From positions 1 through 7,839 of the forward strand of contig JASHVP010000195.1 of the NCBI GenBank assembly GCA_030044475.1: a stretch of 7,839 nt of DNA, written 5' to 3'. Every line of letters begins with the position of its first letter. The stretch's first letter is position 1. The notes below the pieces were generated by a model. The model had not been told where the DNA came from. It made no database searches and saw only the letters and a program-made list of their open reading frames with translations. The translations under genes were made by a program, and so were the position numbers. The stretch is from Thermoplasmata archaeon. GTDB taxonomy: Archaea; Thermoplasmatota; Thermoplasmata; Lutacidiplasmatales; UBA184. Below, in pieces: positions 5,689 through 7,839 of the stretch.

Positions 5689-6543
5689 CTACTTCTCGAT
5701 CGGCGTGCGCACGAGGTTGCCCCACTCCGTCCACGAACCGTCGTAGTTCCGGACGTCCGGGTACCCGAGCAGGTAGCGGAGGACGAACCAGGTGTGGCTC
5801 GACCGCTCCCCAATGCGGCAGTACGTGATCACCGGGGTCGAGGCGACGACCCCCTTGCCGTGGTAGAGGGTCTCGAGGTCCTCGCGGGACTTGAACGTGC
5901 CGTCGTCCTGGACCGCCTGCGCCCACGGGATGTTCTTCGCCCCCGGGATGTGGCCGCCTCGCTGGGCGTGCTCCGTGGGGTACTCCGGCGGCGCCGTGAT
6001 CTCCCCGCTGAACTCCTTCGGTCCGCGGACGTCGACGAGGACGACCTTCCCGGCCTTCACGTCGCCGAGCGCGCCGCGCACGTCGTCCAGGTAGGCCCGG
6101 AGCTTCGCGTCGGGCGCCTTCGCCGAGAACTTGCCGGCGGACGGCTTCGGGGCGTCCTTGGTGAGCGGGCGGTCCTCCGCGATCCACTTCTTCCGGCCGC
6201 CGTTCAGGAGCTTCAGGTGCTTCGCACCGTAGTAGGAGAACACCCAGAACGCGAACGCGGCGAACCAGTTGTTGAAGTCGCCGTACAGGACGACCGTGGT
6301 GTCGTCGTCGATCCCGGCCCGGCGGAACAGCTCCGTCGCCGCCTCCTGGGAGAGGATGTCCCGGCGGACGGGGTCGTTGATGTCCTTCCGCCAGTCGAAC
6401 AGGACGGCCCCGGGCAGGTGCCCGAGCTCGTAGTTCGCCGCCGGGTCGTAGTCGACCTCGGCGACCCGGACCTTCGGATCGTTCAGATGCGCGGCCAACC
6501 AGTCGTTCTCGACCAGCACGTCGGGGTGTGCGTACGCGGCCAT
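5689..6543 (-). CDS. sseA: Thiosulfate sulfurtransferase (two-domain rhodanese)
   Basis: This 284-residue protein has the standard length and layout of tandem rhodaneses, which move a sulfane sulfur from thiosulfate or 3-mercaptopyruvate to a thiol acceptor through a cysteine persulfide. The N-terminal domain (about 1-130) carries GHLPGAVLFDWR (41-52) and FNNWFAAFAFW near 92-102, with no catalytic Cys. The C-terminal domain (about 150-280) has VVLVDVRGPKEFSG, GGHIPGAKNIPW (196-207) and the active loop TYCRIGERSSHTWFV, in which Cys242 is the catalytic residue. The CRxGER loop marks thiosulfate rather than mercaptopyruvate specificity, where CGSGV is usual. The wording is strikingly like actinobacterial CysA-type rhodaneses, as recalled and not aligned here. 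The ATG at 6543 has a TATA-like box about 33 bases upstream. The gene ends 15 bases from the stop of the convergent GcvH/TusA-like gene, which suggests but does not prove a shared sulfur-transfer role. It is cytosolic, with no signal peptide. Confidence 0.95.
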   Translation of the reverse strand: MAAYAHPDVLVENDWLAAHLNDPKVRVAEVDYDPAANYELGHLPGAVLFDWRKDINDPVRRDILSQEAATELFRRAGIDDDTTVVLYGDFNNWFAAFAFWVFSYYGAKHLKLLNGGRKKWIAEDRPLTKDAPKPSAGKFSAKAPDAKLRAYLDDVRGALGDVKAGKVVLVDVRGPKEFSGEITAPPEYPTEHAQRGGHIPGAKNIPWAQAVQDDGTFKSREDLETLYHGKGVVASTPVITYCRIGERSSHTWFVLRYLLGYPDVRNYDGSWTEWGNLVRTPIEK

Positions 6544-6572
6544 GGGTGTTCCGACCGTACGCTAGAACCCGC

Positions 6573-6580
6573 GCATATAC
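6573..6580 (-). promoter_or_regulatory. TATA-like box of the rhodanese gene
   Basis: The minus strand reads GTATATGC, centred about 33 bases upstream of the ATG at 6543. It is the most TATA-like element in the window and predicts a leader of about seven bases with no room for a Shine-Dalgarno sequence. Confidence 0.62.
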
Positions 6581-6589
6581 GCTCGACGG

Positions 6590-6606
6590 CCCGCACAATC
6601 TGCGGG
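6590..6606. repeat. 6-bp inverted repeat between the SUI1 gene and the rhodanese promoter
   Basis: CCCGCA (6590-6595) and TGCGGG (6601-6606) are reverse complements around a 5-base loop. The site is about 40 bases past the SUI1 stop codon and about 10 bases upstream of the rhodanese TATA-like box. It could be a transcript-end hairpin for SUI1 or a regulator site for the rhodanese gene. There is no T-run after it. Confidence 0.3.
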
Positions 6607-6643
6607 AATCGGCGGGATTTCGGCGCGAGAACCGGTGGGGCGG

Positions 6644-6961
6644 CTATCCGCGCCGCCCGCGCTTCGGCAGCGCCGCGTCCGAGATCTCGATCGTCTCGGG
6701 GTCGAACCCCAGGCGGGCGAGCTCGTCGCGGATGCGGGCCCGGTGGTCCCCCTGCAGGTAGACCTCGCCGTCCACGACCGACCCGCCGGTGGCGAGCCGG
6801 TTCTTGAGCGACCGCGTCGTCTCGGCCAGGTCGACGCCCGGCGGGAAGCCGGAAATGACCGTCGCCGGCTTGTTGTACCGCCGCGGCTCCGCCCGGACGC
6901 GGATCCGCGCCGTCTCTCGGTCGAGGGCGCTCAGGATCTCGTCGAACTCGTCGTTTCCCAT
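6644..6961 (-). CDS. sui1: SUI1-family translation initiation factor aIF1
   Basis: This 105-residue protein is the archaeal counterpart of eIF1, which binds the small ribosomal subunit near the P site and promotes accurate start-codon selection. The SUI1 core spans about 18-93: a first strand ARIRVRAE, the basic stretch RRYNKPATVISGFP (27-40), a helix TRSLKNRLATGG (49-60), and the signature GGSVVDGEVYLQGDHR (59-74). The last helix, around ELARLGF, and the strand ETIEI complete the fold. The length is typical of archaeal members. The ATG at 6961 is the earliest possible start because an in-frame TAG lies five codons upstream (6974-6976). Unlike its neighbours, the gene has no A/T-rich box at about 30 bases. 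It may be read through from the permease gene 158 bases upstream, or from a weak box (GGGCAAACGTTC, 7106-7117) that would give a leader of over 100 bases. The 6962-7119 gap holds no convincing gene. Confidence 0.9.
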   Translation of the reverse strand: MGNDEFDEILSALDRETARIRVRAEPRRYNKPATVISGFPPGVDLAETTRSLKNRLATGGSVVDGEVYLQGDHRARIRDELARLGFDPETIEISDAALPKRGRRG

Positions 6962-7119
6962 CGGAACGTGAACCTACCGGTCCGCTCCCGGGGCCCCCGA
7001 AGGCCTCGCGGACTCCGCCCCCGCCCGCCGCCCGGCTGGGTCGTTGCGGAGCGGGGTCAGGACGGACGCCGATCGCACTGCGACGTCCATACCGCCACCC
7101 CCCATGAACGTTTGCCCAA

Positions 7120-7839
7120 TCAGAGCTCGCCCCAGCGATACAACCGGAGGGTGATCGTCAGTCCGACGAGGGCGCAGAGCCCGAGCAGGCCGCCGTCGAG
7201 GACCATCTGCATCGGCGTCGCGGGGGTGATCCCGAGCGCCCCCTGCACGAGGAGCGCGGCGTACGTCGTGGGAAGGAACCGGGCGACGTCCTGCCAGATC
7301 GGCGGAAGGGCGGAGAGGGGATAGTACAGCGGCGAGAGCATCCCGAGGATCGTGAACGTGAGGTTGCTGACCGGCCAGATCGACCGCTGCGTCGTGATCC
7401 GGCTCGAGATCGCGATCCCGATCGACGAGAAGAGGATCCAGAGGACGAACAGTCCGACCACGAGCACCCCGGCGGCGTAGGGCGTCAGCGGGTGCCCCTC
7501 CTTGCCCCCGTACCACGCCAGCAGCGCGGCGAGCACGGCGAGCGCCGGGAGCATCGCGATCAGGTTCGAGAACGCGATGCCGAAGAGGTACCGGATCCGC
7601 CCGAGCGGGCTCGCGACGAACATGTCCTGCAGCGAGCACTCGATCCGCCAGGTCGCGCTGTCGCCGAGGACCCACGAACCGATGTTCTGCATCGTGAACA
7701 GCATCGCGCCGACGATCTCGAGGGGGCGGTACGAGGGGGGCGAGATCAGCGAGAGGAAGTACAGGAAGATGAACGGGAGGAGGATCGGCGTCACCGTCAC
7801 GGCCGGGTTCCGGGAGATCCACCGCCACCCGACGATCAG
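7120..7839 (-). CDS. ABC-2-type transporter permease, C-terminal 239 residues
   Basis: This is an integral membrane subunit of an ABC-2 transporter, which works with a separate ATPase to export drugs, lipids or polysaccharides; no substrate can be read from the sequence. The visible 239 residues contain about six hydrophobic segments: near 14-33, 42-59, 84-110, 122-144, 157-173 and 212-230. Between the second and third lies a coupling stretch ECSLQDMFVASPLGRIRYLFG (67-87, quoted in part: ECSLQD...SPLGR), typical of this family. The signature SPLYYPLSALPPIW (169-182) followed by FLPTTYAALLVQ (188-199) is the classic ABC-2 ending. The frame stays open to the right edge with a family-like start (WISRNPAVTVTPILLP), so the true start lies beyond the window. 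The GTG at 7800 inside it is not the start. The partner ATPase is not in the window but is probably just upstream. Confidence 0.9.
   Translation of the reverse strand: MIVGWRWISRNPAVTVTPILLPFIFLYFLSLISPPSYRPLEIVGAMLFTMQNIGSWVLGDSATWRIECSLQDMFVASPLGRIRYLFGIAFSNLIAMLPALAVLAALLAWYGGKEGHPLTPYAAGVLVVGLFVLWILFSSIGIAISSRITTQRSIWPVSNLTFTILGMLSPLYYPLSALPPIWQDVARFLPTTYAALLVQGALGITPATPMQMVLDGGLLGLCALVGLTITLRLYRWGEL

Noticed and set aside
5525..6598. Long frames on either strand overlapping the rhodanese (5525-6598 minus, 5794-6807 plus)
   Set aside because: They are Arg/Gly/Pro-rich and motif-free, and overlap a rhodanese with an intact catalytic loop.
6974..7828. A 284-codon minus-strand frame overlapping the ABC-2 permease
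   Set aside because: It is highly charged (Arg/Asp/Pro/Ala-rich), while the other frame over the same DNA gives a clean six-segment membrane protein with ABC-2 signatures.

Overview
The window is about two-thirds G+C and looks like a chromosomal segment of an uncultured archaeon, most likely a high-GC member of the Thermoplasmata. The reasons are a very large thermopsin-family surface protein of the Thermoplasmata/Sulfolobales type, an archaeal-style SUI1 factor, and short A/T-rich TATA-like boxes 27 to 34 bases upstream of most start codons with no Shine-Dalgarno sequence, which implies leaderless or nearly leaderless transcripts. The taxonomic placement is inference.

Layout from left to right. 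(1) Positions 1-132, minus strand: the first 44 codons of a Rossmann-fold NAD(P)-binding (NmrA/atypical SDR-like) protein that runs off the left edge. (2) 271-4077, minus: a 1268-residue membrane-anchored thermopsin-like protein made of a signal peptide, a thermopsin domain, a beta-helix, four Ig-like repeats, one membrane helix and a short cytoplasmic tail. (3) 4233-4691, plus: a small SRPBCC/AHSA1-type protein, divergent from the thermopsin gene. (4) 4695-4892, minus: a probable 65-residue zinc-binding microprotein, tail-to-tail with the SRPBCC gene. (5) 4975-5673, plus: a two-domain protein, GcvH-like (lipoyl-carrier fold) followed by TusA-like (sulfur carrier). The lipoyl-attachment lysine is replaced by arginine. 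(6) 5689-6543, minus: a two-domain thiosulfate sulfurtransferase (rhodanese), convergent with the fusion gene. (7) 6644-6961, minus: a SUI1/aIF1 translation factor. (8) 7120-7839, minus: an ABC-2-type transporter permease whose N-terminus lies beyond the right edge.

The genes are mostly separate transcription units. The part most worth attention is 4695-6543. There a GcvH-like/TusA-like fusion sits next to a rhodanese, and its promoter is divergent from that of a cysteine-rich microprotein. GcvH-like lipoyl carriers, TusA and rhodaneses are known partners in sulfur trafficking (for example in the sHdr sulfur-oxidation pathway). This version retains the TusA cysteine but cannot carry lipoate on a lysine, so it may be a rewired sulfur carrier or a docking protein. 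No RNA genes, CRISPR arrays or insertion sequences were seen. Long open frames antisense to the thermopsin gene are by-products of the high GC content.
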